Positions 1 to 7,468 of a stretch of DNA of 36,589 bases are shown here, piece by piece; within the stretch, counting starts at the first letter, position 1, and each line of letters begins with the position of its first letter. Origin of the DNA: Deltaproteobacteria bacterium (GTDB lineage Bacteria > Desulfobacterota > DSM-4660 > Desulfatiglandales > Desulfatiglandaceae); the NCBI GenBank assembly GCA_019309145.1, contig JAFDGR010000010.1:1-36589 (forward strand). Direction: 5' to 3'. The position numbers were made by a program, and so were the translations under genes. The notes beneath the pieces are model-generated. The model was not told the origin of the DNA and did no database searches. It saw only the letters and a program-made list of their open reading frames with translations.

Positions 1-29
1 AGTTGATCTTGTCGAGATGAGGAGTTGAA

Positions 30-956
30 ATGGAACTGGTATTCTTGGGAACAGGCGCGGCGTGGGGGTTGCCGGAACTCCACTGCCCGTGCAGGATATG
101 CGAGGAAATGCGGCGAAAGGGTGAGCACAGAACAAGGACTGCCCTCCTTTTAAAAAGCACTTCTCCCCTTCTTATCGACTGCGGACCGGATATCCGGGAG
201 CAGCTTTCACTGCAACCGGCTGAGGTGCCGGGGGGTGTCCTCATCACCCATGAACATGGGGACCATTACCTTGGGCTGGATGAGCTTTTCGTGTATAAGC
301 GCCTCATGCCCAGGGGCGCCTTCGAGCCGATCCCCGTCTACCTGAGTGCACAAAGCTGGGAAGTAATCAGCAAACGGTTCGACTACCTGGAAGACATGGG
401 GGTCATAAAGGTCGTCCTGGTTGAGCCTGGACGCTGGTTCACCCAGAAGGAATGGAGGATATTTCCCTTTAAGACAGATCACGGATCTTTCGCGGCCGGT
501 TCCCTGGGATTTTTGGTCACGTGCAGGGAGGCGAGCGGCAATGAAGTCAGCATGCTCTACACCTCCGACTTCATGGACCTTCCTGCCCTGCCGGAGGAAC
601 TTTTTCGTCCTGATTACCTGGTGATACAATCGTTCTGGCTCAATGAACCCCGTGAGAACCGACCCCGCCACATGAGTTTTCAGCGTGCCCTGGAGTTCAT
701 TGCCCGCCTTGCCCCGCGAAAAGAAACCTTCCTGGTACACATGGGCGACGCAGATATGGTTCCGGGAGACCCGGCCAACAATATGTTGAAAAAGTACCGG
801 CCCCTGGATCCCATGAAGCCGCCCGGCGCACACACGCCGTATCCCATTCCTCTGAACCAGGATCAATGGCAGAAAACGGTCAACAGGATTCTGGAAGACA
901 GGGGTCTCAATTATAACGTGACAGTGGCTTACGACGGCCTCACGGTCGTGTTCTAG
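30..956 (+). CDS. PhnP-like metallo-beta-lactamase-fold hydrolase
   Basis: A 308-residue cytoplasmic metallohydrolase of the metallo-beta-lactamase superfamily. The HxHxDH metal-binding motif is visible as H74, H76, D78 and H79, and the N-terminal LGTG strand is present. The cysteine cluster C19-P-C21-x2-C24 resembles the structural zinc site of PhnP, the phosphoribosyl cyclic phosphate phosphodiesterase, so a phosphodiesterase activity is plausible. There are no phn genes around it, so the PhnP substrate cannot be assumed. The ATG at 30 is preceded by AGGAG at 20-24. It runs toward the flavoprotein gene at 992-2347 and looks unrelated to the secretion genes. Family assignment is firm; substrate is unknown. 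Confidence 0.85.
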   Translation: MELVFLGTGAAWGLPELHCPCRICEEMRRKGEHRTRTALLLKSTSPLLIDCGPDIREQLSLQPAEVPGGVLITHEHGDHYLGLDELFVYKRLMPRGAFEPIPVYLSAQSWEVISKRFDYLEDMGVIKVVLVEPGRWFTQKEWRIFPFKTDHGSFAAGSLGFLVTCREASGNEVSMLYTSDFMDLPALPEELFRPDYLVIQSFWLNEPRENRPRHMSFQRALEFIARLAPRKETFLVHMGDADMVPGDPANNMLKKYRPLDPMKPPGAHTPYPIPLNQDQWQKTVNRILEDRGLNYNVTVAYDGLTVVF

Positions 957-967
957 GGGAAAAGCAT

Positions 968-986
968 CTGGGCTTATGGCCCAGGC
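968..986. terminator. Short hairpin between convergent genes
   Basis: CTGGGC and GCCCAG form a 6-bp stem with a 5-base loop in the 35-base gap between two convergent stop codons. No clear T run follows on either strand, so it is only a possible bidirectional terminator. Coordinates are approximate to a base or two. Confidence 0.35.
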
Positions 987-991
987 CTTTG

Positions 992-2347
992 CTAGCCCGT
1001 TCCCGCAGTGATTCTTTTGGCGATAGCCCGTGCAGCGATAATGCCGCTCGCGGATGCCTGGAGCAACCCCCGGGTAATACCGGCACCATCCCCGATGGTG
1101 AACAGGTTGTTCACTTGGGTTTCCAGGTCCCGTGAAATCTCAATCCTGTTTGAGTAAAACTTGACTTCCACCCCATAGAGAAGGGTATGCCGTGAACACG
1201 TCCCCGGTGCGAGTTTTTCCAGGGCCTGGAGCATCTCGATAATACTCAGCAGATGCCGGTAGGGAAACACGAAACTCAAGTCGCCCGGGGTCGCCTCGGG
1301 AAGGGTGGGCCGGGTGAGCCCCCGGGCGATCCTCTTTGCGGTGCTCCGTCGCCCCGCGAGCAAGTCCCCCAGCCGCTGGACAATGACCCCGCCCCCCAGA
1401 AGGTTGGCCAGTTGCGCGACAGAACGCCCATAGGCAATGGGATCATCAAACGGCTCAGTAAACGCGCTGCTCACCAGGATGGCAAAATTGGTGTTATCGC
1501 TCTTCTTTCTCGCGTAGCTATGCCCGTTTACCGTCACAATGCCGCCGTTCTCTTCCGTCACCACCTCGCCGTAGGGATTCATGCAGAACGTCCGGACTTT
1601 TTCATCAAATGTTTTTGAATAATAGATCAGTTTTGATTCGTAGGTGATATCCGTAATCTCCTTGAGCACGGGGGCGGGCAATTCCACCCGAACGCCGATA
1701 TCCACCGACGTTGCCCTGGTGGTGAGCCCCAACCGTTCCGCCTGATCTTTCATCCACCGCGCTCCTGATCTCCCGGGCGCGGCAACAATAAACCTTGCCT
1801 TCACCGTACGGCCGTCAGAGAGCTTGACTCCCTGGATTGTTCCTCCTTCGGTGAGGATGTCCAGGGCCCTGGTTTCTGTGGCCATGTCCACCCGGCCTGC
1901 CAGGGACTGTCTGAAACGTCCCAGGATCGCCAGGCAGTTATCAGTGCCCATATGGCGTATCCGGTCGGGGATCAGATCAAGGTCGGCCAGCCGTGCCCGA
2001 TCAGCCAGATCTTCAAGTTGCGGCGTGTGCTCACCGAACACCCGGTCCGGGGCCCCATGTGCGGCATAGATGCCGTCCGTGCGTTCAAGGAGCTGGAGCA
2101 GATCCCTTTCCTCCATGAACTCCTTGAGGACACCGCCGACCTCCGTGGAAATGGTTAGTTTCCCGTCGCTGTACGCGCCGGCGCCGCCCCATCCACAAAG
2201 TCGTTCCTCAGGGTTGTGATGATCGCGATCAGGGAGATCCTTGCCCTGTTCCACCAGCAAGACCGGTTCGACACCCAGATCCGCCAACGTCAAGGCCGCA
2301 AAGATGCCGGCAGGGCCTCCGCCAATAATGACAACCTCGTAGTCCAT
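992..2347 (-). CDS. FAD-dependent dehydrogenase (COG2509-like)
   Basis: A 451-residue flavoprotein. The N-terminal Rossmann motif GGGPAG (residues 9-14) binds the FAD ADP moiety, and a C-terminal GDGAG segment followed by a long helix is the second FAD contact typical of this fold. The ERLCGWGGAGAYSDGKL segment is characteristic of the uncharacterised FAD-dependent dehydrogenases of COG2509; the electron donor and substrate are not known. I placed the start at the ATG at 2347 because GGAAGGAAG sits just upstream; a TTG seven codons earlier (2368) has no ribosome binding site. It is divergent from the T6SS operon, sharing a 190-base gap, and is probably a housekeeping neighbour. Confidence 0.8.
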   Translation of the reverse strand: MDYEVVIIGGGPAGIFAALTLADLGVEPVLLVEQGKDLPDRDHHNPEERLCGWGGAGAYSDGKLTISTEVGGVLKEFMEERDLLQLLERTDGIYAAHGAPDRVFGEHTPQLEDLADRARLADLDLIPDRIRHMGTDNCLAILGRFRQSLAGRVDMATETRALDILTEGGTIQGVKLSDGRTVKARFIVAAPGRSGARWMKDQAERLGLTTRATSVDIGVRVELPAPVLKEITDITYESKLIYYSKTFDEKVRTFCMNPYGEVVTEENGGIVTVNGHSYARKKSDNTNFAILVSSAFTEPFDDPIAYGRSVAQLANLLGGGVIVQRLGDLLAGRRSTAKRIARGLTRPTLPEATPGDLSFVFPYRHLLSIIEMLQALEKLAPGTCSRHTLLYGVEVKFYSNRIEISRDLETQVNNLFTIGDGAGITRGLLQASASGIIAARAIAKRITAGTG

Positions 2348-2470
2348 ACTTTCTTCCTTCCTGAACAAACAAGATAGGGTTCAGAAAAACCAACAGGTTC
2401 TTAGCACAGCAACAAAGAGAAGTAAAGGATTCAGGTCACCGGATAACAGGGACCCGGACCAATTCAACCG

Positions 2471-2499
2471 TTGACTTGCCGCCCCAATAGTGCTATTTT
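2471..2499 (+). promoter_or_regulatory. Candidate sigma-70 promoter of the T6SS operon
   Basis: TTGACT (2471-2476), a 17-base spacer and TATTTT (2494-2499) match 5/6 and 4/6 of the consensus boxes, lying 38 bases ahead of the first gene of the cluster. Transcription would begin near 2506. I saw no sigma-54 type element (TGGCAC-N5-TTGCW) nearby. Confidence 0.5.
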
Positions 2500-2537
2500 T
2501 CCGGCTAAAGTCGACAAAGATATCGTGCTCTTAAATC

Positions 2538-3980
2538 ATGAACCTTTTTGGAAAGGATGGTAACGTGGCCCAGGATTCGGCACCGCAATCCTTGATTCCC
2601 TATCTTGACAGCACGGAACATCCTTTTGCTTTGAAGATCACATTCCCCGTCCGGACGCCTGATTTCCGTGAGGATGGCGCGGATCCGTTTATTACCCTGA
2701 ACGACACCGCCCCCCTGACGCGCCTTGTCATGGGCAGGGTGATCACGAATACCGGATACGCCCTCAAGGACCTGTATCTGCTTCTCCAGCGGGACGCATA
2801 CCAGGTATCCAAAGCCTCTCCCGATCCGTTCAACAACACAGACATCGAGCGTTCCTGGCAGGAGGCAGCCCGCCTCTTCGCAGACCCGGAAAGAGGCGGC
2901 TTCAGCTTCGCTTTCCAGCCGGCAGAAGGGAAAGGCATCCTCCCATTTCGATCTCTTTTCTATTGTGCATTAAAGGATCTGTTTTTTCATCCTCCCTGTC
3001 CTTCATGCGGCGGGCTCCTTGAACTCTGCACGGTTGATGACATGCTTGAAACCGCGGGCCTTTCACCATACTCTTCCAGCCTCCAACGCTCTCTCTATTG
3101 TCCTTCATGCGTTGATGCAGGGAATATGCCGAGGTTCTTTGCGCCCCGCAAGGAAGACAGCGACCCTCCTGTCCTTGCAGACCTCCACGACCTTATCAGG
3201 GGATTTGGACAGGTCCTGGGGAATACCCAGGCGTCTTTTCCCTGCTCTTTGTGCCCTGAAAATGCTGCGTGCTACGGCAGTGAAGAAAAAGCGGCAACGA
3301 GAATCCTCCCGTTTTCCTTCTTCCCCTTTTATCTCATGGCCTTTGATTCCTATCCCGTGGATGCCATGGAGTACCTGAAAGCCCCGTCCCCAAAGACCAT
3401 GTCGGCACCGGAGGTGGTTGAGGAACCCCGAAAAGAGGCCCACGTCCAGCCCGATACACGCCCGGAAGAACCGGAAGAAGACTCCGCCGCGGTCATTGAT
3501 ATCCTCCTGGCCCTGCGGAAAAAATGGGAGGCAAATCTTGTGAAGGCCGAGAAGGCCCCGGAACAGGAGATAAAGGAACTCCCGGTGGATATGCTCGAAA
3601 AAACCATGATCTTTTCCCCCGCCGAAATGGAGATGACCCCGCCGCCCGCACAAAGGCCAACAGAAAAAGAAGCACCGCCCCCCATCCCTGAATCCCCGCA
3701 GGCTCCACCCGGGGAAGTGGTTCTGGAAAAAACCATTATTTTTTCCCCGGGAACAACACCGGCAACGCCTTCACCCACGGAAAAACCGCCCGGGAAAGCA
3801 CCACCGGCCGCACCGAAACCCCAGCGGCAGCCATCCGGAGAAATATTGGAAAAAACCATGATCAGGAGCCCGGACCGGGAAAAGCATGACGCGCCGGAGC
3901 AAGCAAAGAAGACCAACAAGACAGAGGCTATCCCGGAAACGGTCATCATGTCCCTGGATGATCTGAAAGGAAAAAAATGA
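2538..3980 (+). CDS. Zinc-ribbon protein with four tandem threonine (EKTxI) motifs; unrecognised T6SS-linked protein
   Basis: I do not recognise the family of this 480-residue protein. The N-terminal half (to about residue 260) contains a zinc-ribbon-like pair, C154-x2-C157 and C188-x2-C191, and a further C236-x2-C239-x5-C245. From about residue 285 it becomes a low-complexity proline- and glutamate-rich tail carrying LEKTMIFSP (T356), LEKTIIFSP (T399), LEKTMIRSP (T440) and PETVIMS (T468). Such repeated Thr-hydrophobic-Ile motifs on a flexible tail look like phosphothreonine ligands for FHA domains; that is inference. No membrane segment or signal peptide is visible. It is the first gene of the T6SS operon and its stop overlaps the next start (ATGA). 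The ATG at 2538 lacks a clear ribosome binding site; a GTG at 2565, with AAAGGA seven bases upstream, is an alternative start. Confidence 0.7.
   Translation: MNLFGKDGNVAQDSAPQSLIPYLDSTEHPFALKITFPVRTPDFREDGADPFITLNDTAPLTRLVMGRVITNTGYALKDLYLLLQRDAYQVSKASPDPFNNTDIERSWQEAARLFADPERGGFSFAFQPAEGKGILPFRSLFYCALKDLFFHPPCPSCGGLLELCTVDDMLETAGLSPYSSSLQRSLYCPSCVDAGNMPRFFAPRKEDSDPPVLADLHDLIRGFGQVLGNTQASFPCSLCPENAACYGSEEKAATRILPFSFFPFYLMAFDSYPVDAMEYLKAPSPKTMSAPEVVEEPRKEAHVQPDTRPEEPEEDSAAVIDILLALRKKWEANLVKAEKAPEQEIKELPVDMLEKTMIFSPAEMEMTPPPAQRPTEKEAPPPIPESPQAPPGEVVLEKTIIFSPGTTPATPSPTEKPPGKAPPAAPKPQRQPSGEILEKTMIRSPDREKHDAPEQAKKTNKTEAIPETVIMSLDDLKGKK
3591..3953 (+). repeat. Four threonine-motif repeats (EKT[MI]I-type) in coding sequence
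   Basis: The motif [L]EKT[MI]I[FR]SP occurs at 3594-3620, 3723-3749 and 3846-3872, with a degenerate PETVIMS at 3933-3953. The phospho-acceptor candidates T356, T399, T440 and T468 are spaced 43, 41 and 28 residues apart by proline-rich linkers. The nucleotide core GAAAAAACCATxAT is shared by the first three copies. Confidence 0.75.
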
Positions 3981-4726
3981 CACCGAGCGCGACTTCAACG
4001 GGTATTTTGGCCGCAGAGGTCAAAAAAATGGTTCATGAAGCGGGCCCAAATGCCGAAAGGCTTGTTGAAGCATTTCTTGAAAAAGAGCTTGGGTCCCTTT
4101 CCCCTGAGAAAAGGGTAGAGGCGCTGGACCACGTCATCGCGGCATTCCAGGAAGACCATGGGGTGGGCGGCGCACGGACTGATCTCGATACGAACCTGGT
4201 CGCGAAGCTGTTCTCCATGCTCCTGGGGGAACGAGTCGGGGAACTGGATATCACCTCCGAACAGGTTATCGAGCGACTGGCAACATCCCTGAACACGGTA
4301 TTTGATTCCCTGAACGAGCTGATCACCGGTATTAATGCGACGCTCATGGGAAGGGTCTCGGGCACGGAAACCATTCGCTTTGTCATTGGATCTCAACTGG
4401 AACAGCAGGACGAATCCAAGTCTCTGAAGGGTTATGTGGACCAGATCAAGGAGGCCTTTGCCATTGCCCACCAAGCTTTCCAGGATGCGGCCATGACCAA
4501 GATGCGGGAAATCCTTGGAGAACTGGATCCCAAGAAAATCGAAGAATCAGCAGAAGGGAAACTCAAATTCGGGCCACTTCGCAAGGCCGAACTGTTTGAC
4601 ATTTATCAGGACAAGCACCGAACCCTCAGGAATTGGCTGGAAACGGGACTCCTCACCGAGGCCCTGATGAGGGAATTTGAAAGAATCTGCCAGCGACTCT
4701 ACCAAGAAAAAGGAGGAGAGAAATGA
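3977..4726 (+). CDS. Stand-alone T6SS FHA C-terminal-type domain protein (TagH/ImpI C-terminal half, no FHA domain)
   Basis: A 249-residue soluble, largely helical protein. From about residue 95 to the end it reads like the C-terminal domain of T6SS FHA proteins (Pfam T6SS_FHA_C, as in TagH/ImpI/Fha). Visible features are a long helix around the LNELITGINATLMGR segment, the LGELDPKKIEES segment, a KAELFDIYQDKHRTL segment and a final FERICQRLYQEK helix. The FHA beta-sandwich normally at the N-terminus of these proteins is absent: residues 1-90 are instead helical and rich in K, E and V. It overlaps the upstream gene and tssJ downstream by ATGA, so all three are probably co-translated. In FHA-containing relatives this protein links threonine phosphorylation to T6SS assembly. 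Domain match is from recall of the family pattern, not a search. Confidence 0.65.
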   Translation: MTPSATSTGILAAEVKKMVHEAGPNAERLVEAFLEKELGSLSPEKRVEALDHVIAAFQEDHGVGGARTDLDTNLVAKLFSMLLGERVGELDITSEQVIERLATSLNTVFDSLNELITGINATLMGRVSGTETIRFVIGSQLEQQDESKSLKGYVDQIKEAFAIAHQAFQDAAMTKMREILGELDPKKIEESAEGKLKFGPLRKAELFDIYQDKHRTLRNWLETGLLTEALMREFERICQRLYQEKGGEK

Positions 4727-5277
4727 AAAGATTGAGTATTGGCATGCTGGTCACGGCAGGGTTGTTCTTCATTTGTTCCTGTGCAAGCAAACCTCTGCCT
4801 CCTCCTGAGTTCGTGTACGGGAAAGGGGAAATCCAACTGCAATTACAGGCATCGCCGGACCTCAATACGTACGAAGGGAGCCCCCATACCCTGCTCCTCT
4901 GCCTGTATCAACTTAAGGACCCCAATGCTTTCAACCAGCTCACGGGAGATGAAGACGGACTCTACAAGCTCCTGGAATGCGGACCATTCGATCCCAGCGT
5001 CACCAATATCAAGCGGCTGATCATGCGGCCGGGCCAGGCAACCTCAGTCCAATTGGACCGGGCCGAAGGCACAAAATATGTAGGTCTTGTGGCCGGGTAT
5101 TCACTGCTGAAAAAGGATAACATGATACAGCTCCTCAAGATCCCGGTGCTGGTAGAAAAGAAAGGGATCATTTCCCGCACCAAGGTACAAAAACCGGGGC
5201 CCCTCGTGCTTGATATCCTCCTGGGAGGACAGCAGATCAAAAAAGTGACTTCTCACGGAGCCCCCGGGGAAAAGTAG
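4723..5277 (+). CDS. tssJ: T6SS outer-membrane lipoprotein TssJ
   Basis: A 184-residue lipoprotein. The N-terminus is a type II signal peptide (charged MKR, hydrophobic stretch, lipobox ICSC with lipidated C20). The mature part matches the TssJ/VasD beta-sandwich, with the LYQLKDPNAFNQL segment followed by PGQATSVQLD and YVGLVAGY strands typical of the family. TssJ anchors the TssJ-TssL-TssM envelope complex in the outer membrane by binding the periplasmic end of TssM. The start overlaps the stop of the preceding gene (ATGA at 4723-4726) and a GGAGAG ribosome binding site lies just upstream. It is first in a tssJ-K-L-M run encoding the membrane complex and its baseplate connector. Confidence 0.93.
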   Translation: MKRLSIGMLVTAGLFFICSCASKPLPPPEFVYGKGEIQLQLQASPDLNTYEGSPHTLLLCLYQLKDPNAFNQLTGDEDGLYKLLECGPFDPSVTNIKRLIMRPGQATSVQLDRAEGTKYVGLVAGYSLLKKDNMIQLLKIPVLVEKKGIISRTKVQKPGPLVLDILLGGQQIKKVTSHGAPGEK

Positions 5278-5330
5278 GATACACGACTCTCCCGGCCACA
5301 GGCAATATTCTCGCGTTATTGAGATGACAT

Positions 5331-5358
5331 GCCCTGCCTCTTCAGGGAAAATCAGGGC
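5331..5358 (+). promoter_or_regulatory. Overlapping alternative hairpins in the tssJ-tssK gap
   Basis: GCCCTG at 5331-5336 can pair either with CAGGG at 5343-5347 (tight hairpin) or with CAGGGC at 5353-5358 (16-base loop). The two pairings exclude each other, and a short T run (CTTTT) follows the second. It sits in the 118-base gap before tssK and may tune expression between tssJ and tssK; no experimental support. Confidence 0.3.
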
Positions 5359-5395
5359 GGCTTTTGAACATTTACGATCATGAAAGGGCATACCA

Positions 5396-6787
5396 TTGGA
5401 AACCAGAAAACCACTGTTCTGGCACCAGGGTCTTTTCCTGCAGCCACACCACTTTCAGCTTCAAGATCAATACGTTCAATCCCTCCTGCTCCCGTACCAG
5501 AGATTCATTGAACCTTATCTCTGGGGAGTGGCCCAGGTAAGCGTCTCCAGCGCCGCCCTGGGCAATCGATCGTTTGAGCTGGTCAAGGGAGAGTTCCTGT
5601 TCCCTGACGGGGCACATGTGTCGGTTCCGGGGAACGGCCTTATTGAGCCCCGGTCTTTTGAAGATGACTGGATTGAAGGAGACAAGCCCCTGAATGTCTA
5701 CCTGGGGCTGAAAAAGTGGGACGCATCAGGAGAAAACGTGACGGTGCTCCCGGAATTGCAAGGCATCGGCCAGGTGGCCACGCGGTTTGTGACAAAAACA
5801 GACCCGGATGAAATGGAGGACCTTTACCAACCCGGTCCCAAGGCCCAGATCAAGAGCCTCAACTTTGTCCTGCGGATATTCTGGGAAACGGAAAAGGATC
5901 AACTGGGGGATTACCTGCTGATTCCTGTCGCCCAGATCGAGAGACAGGGCGAGGACCTCAAACTCTCGGAGCGGTATGTTCCCCCCAGTTTGAACATGAA
6001 CAGCTCGGAAAACCTGCTCCAACTGGTAAAGGAGATACGGGACCAACTGGCGAGCCGGGCACGCCAACTGGAAGAGTACAAGACCCAGAACGGGGTCCAC
6101 ACCGCGGAGTTCGGCAACCGGGACATGGTTTTTGTGCTCGCCCTCCGATCCCTCAATCGCTATGTTCCCCTCCTCTACCACTACCTGGAGTCCCCCCAGG
6201 TCCATCCCTGGCCTGTTTTCGGACTCCTGCGACAGCTCATCGGGGAATTGTCCTCCTTTTCCGACCAGGTCAATGTCCTGGGGGACGGCGCGGACGGCAC
6301 CGCACTGCTCCAGACCTATGACCACCAGGACCTGGGGAGATGCTTCCGCTCGGCCCAGGCCCTGATCACCCAGTTGCTTGACGCTATCACCTCCGGGCCG
6401 GAATACGTGATCCGCCTGGTGTACGACGGGACCTACTTTGCCGCGGAACTTCCGCCCGCTATCTTCGAGGGCCGCAACCGCTTCTACCTGGTGCTGGACA
6501 CAGAAGCGGATCCCACGGGCCTGCTCCAGTCCATAGAAAGCGTCGTGAAACTGGGGGCCCGTGAATCCCTGCCTATCCTCATCGCCCGCGCACTGCCGGG
6601 AGTGGGAATGGAGCACCTGGCGGTCCCGCCCCAGGAATTACCCCGCCGATCCCATTCCCTCTATTTTCAGATCGATCATCATTCCGACCAGTGGTCACCC
6701 GTGGAAAAGGGACACAATATCGCTCTCTACTGGGACGATGCGCCGGAAGACCTCACCGTTGAAATGATGGTCGTAGGGAGGTCCTGA
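5396..6787 (+). CDS. tssK: T6SS baseplate protein TssK
   Basis: A 463-residue TssK/VasE/ImpJ protein (Pfam PF05936). The family hallmark near the N-terminus, WHQGLFLQPHHFQ, lies at residues 9-21, and the length is within the usual 440-460 range. TssK forms trimers that connect the TssF-TssG-TssE wedge of the baseplate to the cytoplasmic domains of TssL and TssM. The start is a TTG at 5396: the only ATG nearby (5380) is out of frame, an in-frame stop lies at 5381, and GAAAGGG ends seven bases before the TTG. The gene is separated from tssJ by 118 bases containing possible hairpins and from tssL by two bases. Confidence 0.94.
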   Translation: METRKPLFWHQGLFLQPHHFQLQDQYVQSLLLPYQRFIEPYLWGVAQVSVSSAALGNRSFELVKGEFLFPDGAHVSVPGNGLIEPRSFEDDWIEGDKPLNVYLGLKKWDASGENVTVLPELQGIGQVATRFVTKTDPDEMEDLYQPGPKAQIKSLNFVLRIFWETEKDQLGDYLLIPVAQIERQGEDLKLSERYVPPSLNMNSSENLLQLVKEIRDQLASRARQLEEYKTQNGVHTAEFGNRDMVFVLALRSLNRYVPLLYHYLESPQVHPWPVFGLLRQLIGELSSFSDQVNVLGDGADGTALLQTYDHQDLGRCFRSAQALITQLLDAITSGPEYVIRLVYDGTYFAAELPPAIFEGRNRFYLVLDTEADPTGLLQSIESVVKLGARESLPILIARALPGVGMEHLAVPPQELPRRSHSLYFQIDHHSDQWSPVEKGHNIALYWDDAPEDLTVEMMVVGRS

Positions 6788-6789
6788 GC

Positions 6790-7467
6790 ATGCGACTGAC
6801 CGACTGTTTTTCCGAACTCATCGCCTATGTTATCTACTTCCTGAAAGCCGCGGACCAGCGGGAAACTCCGTTTGACAAGGTGCGCACGGACATCCAGCGA
6901 CTCCTGTCCCAAGCGGAAACAAGCGCCAAAGGCGCGGGAATTTCGGACGCTGATTTTGATCTTGCCCGGTTCGCCGTGTGCGCGTGGGTGGATGAAAGCA
7001 TCCTCAGTTCTTCGTGGCAGGGAAAGCCCGAGTGGCAGCGGGAGCCGCTGCAGCGGCTTTACTATTCCACGGCAGCGGCCGGTGAGCTGTTCTATGAAAA
7101 ACTGAACACCCTGGGACTGCAGCAGCACGACGTGCGTGAAATATACTTTTTATGCCTTGCCATGGGTTTCAAGGGCAGGTATTGCAATGAAGGGGATGAC
7201 TTTCTCCTGGATCAGCTCAAGACGTCAAACCTGAAACTCCTGGCAGGGAGTTCCATCGGCATTCCCTCCATTGAGAAAGAAAACCTGTTCCCTGATGCCT
7301 ATCCCGCGAGCTCCGATGTGGCGGTTGCCCGGGGGAAAAAGAGCAGGCTGAACCCGACGGTCCTGGTTGCCCTGATCGGTCCGGTGGCCCTTTTCGGCCT
7401 TCTTTTCTGGATTTATCGATTCATCCTGGGAAGTGTGGCAGATAACTTCATGAGCATGGTGCCGTAA
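6790..7467 (+). CDS. tssL: T6SS inner-membrane protein TssL (DotU/IcmH family)
   Basis: A 225-residue DotU-family protein (Pfam PF09850). The cytoplasmic helical domain covers about residues 1-170, including the FAVCAWVDESILSS segment and the LYFLCLAMGFKGRY-like segment (here IYFLCLAMGFKGRY) that typify the family. One transmembrane helix lies near residues 193-215, followed by a short periplasmic tail, so this is the tail-anchored form without a peptidoglycan-binding (OmpA-like) extension. TssL recruits TssK and the baseplate to the membrane complex. GGGAGG lies upstream of the ATG, and the next gene tssM begins one base after its stop. Confidence 0.93.
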   Translation: MRLTDCFSELIAYVIYFLKAADQRETPFDKVRTDIQRLLSQAETSAKGAGISDADFDLARFAVCAWVDESILSSSWQGKPEWQREPLQRLYYSTAAAGELFYEKLNTLGLQQHDVREIYFLCLAMGFKGRYCNEGDDFLLDQLKTSNLKLLAGSSIGIPSIEKENLFPDAYPASSDVAVARGKKSRLNPTVLVALIGPVALFGLLFWIYRFILGSVADNFMSMVP

Positions 7468-7468
7468 T

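Noticed and set aside
2348-2470. Promoter for the flavoprotein gene on the - strand
   Set aside because: I found no convincing pair of boxes in this stretch.
5415-5445. TGGCAC resembling a sigma-54 -24 element near the start of tssK
   Set aside because: No TTGCW element at the required distance, and it lies inside the coding sequence.
5726-6616. Long antisense open frame opposite tssK (296 codons)
   Set aside because: It lies wholly opposite a well-supported gene, shows no family features and no ribosome binding site; such frames are common opposite GC-rich genes.
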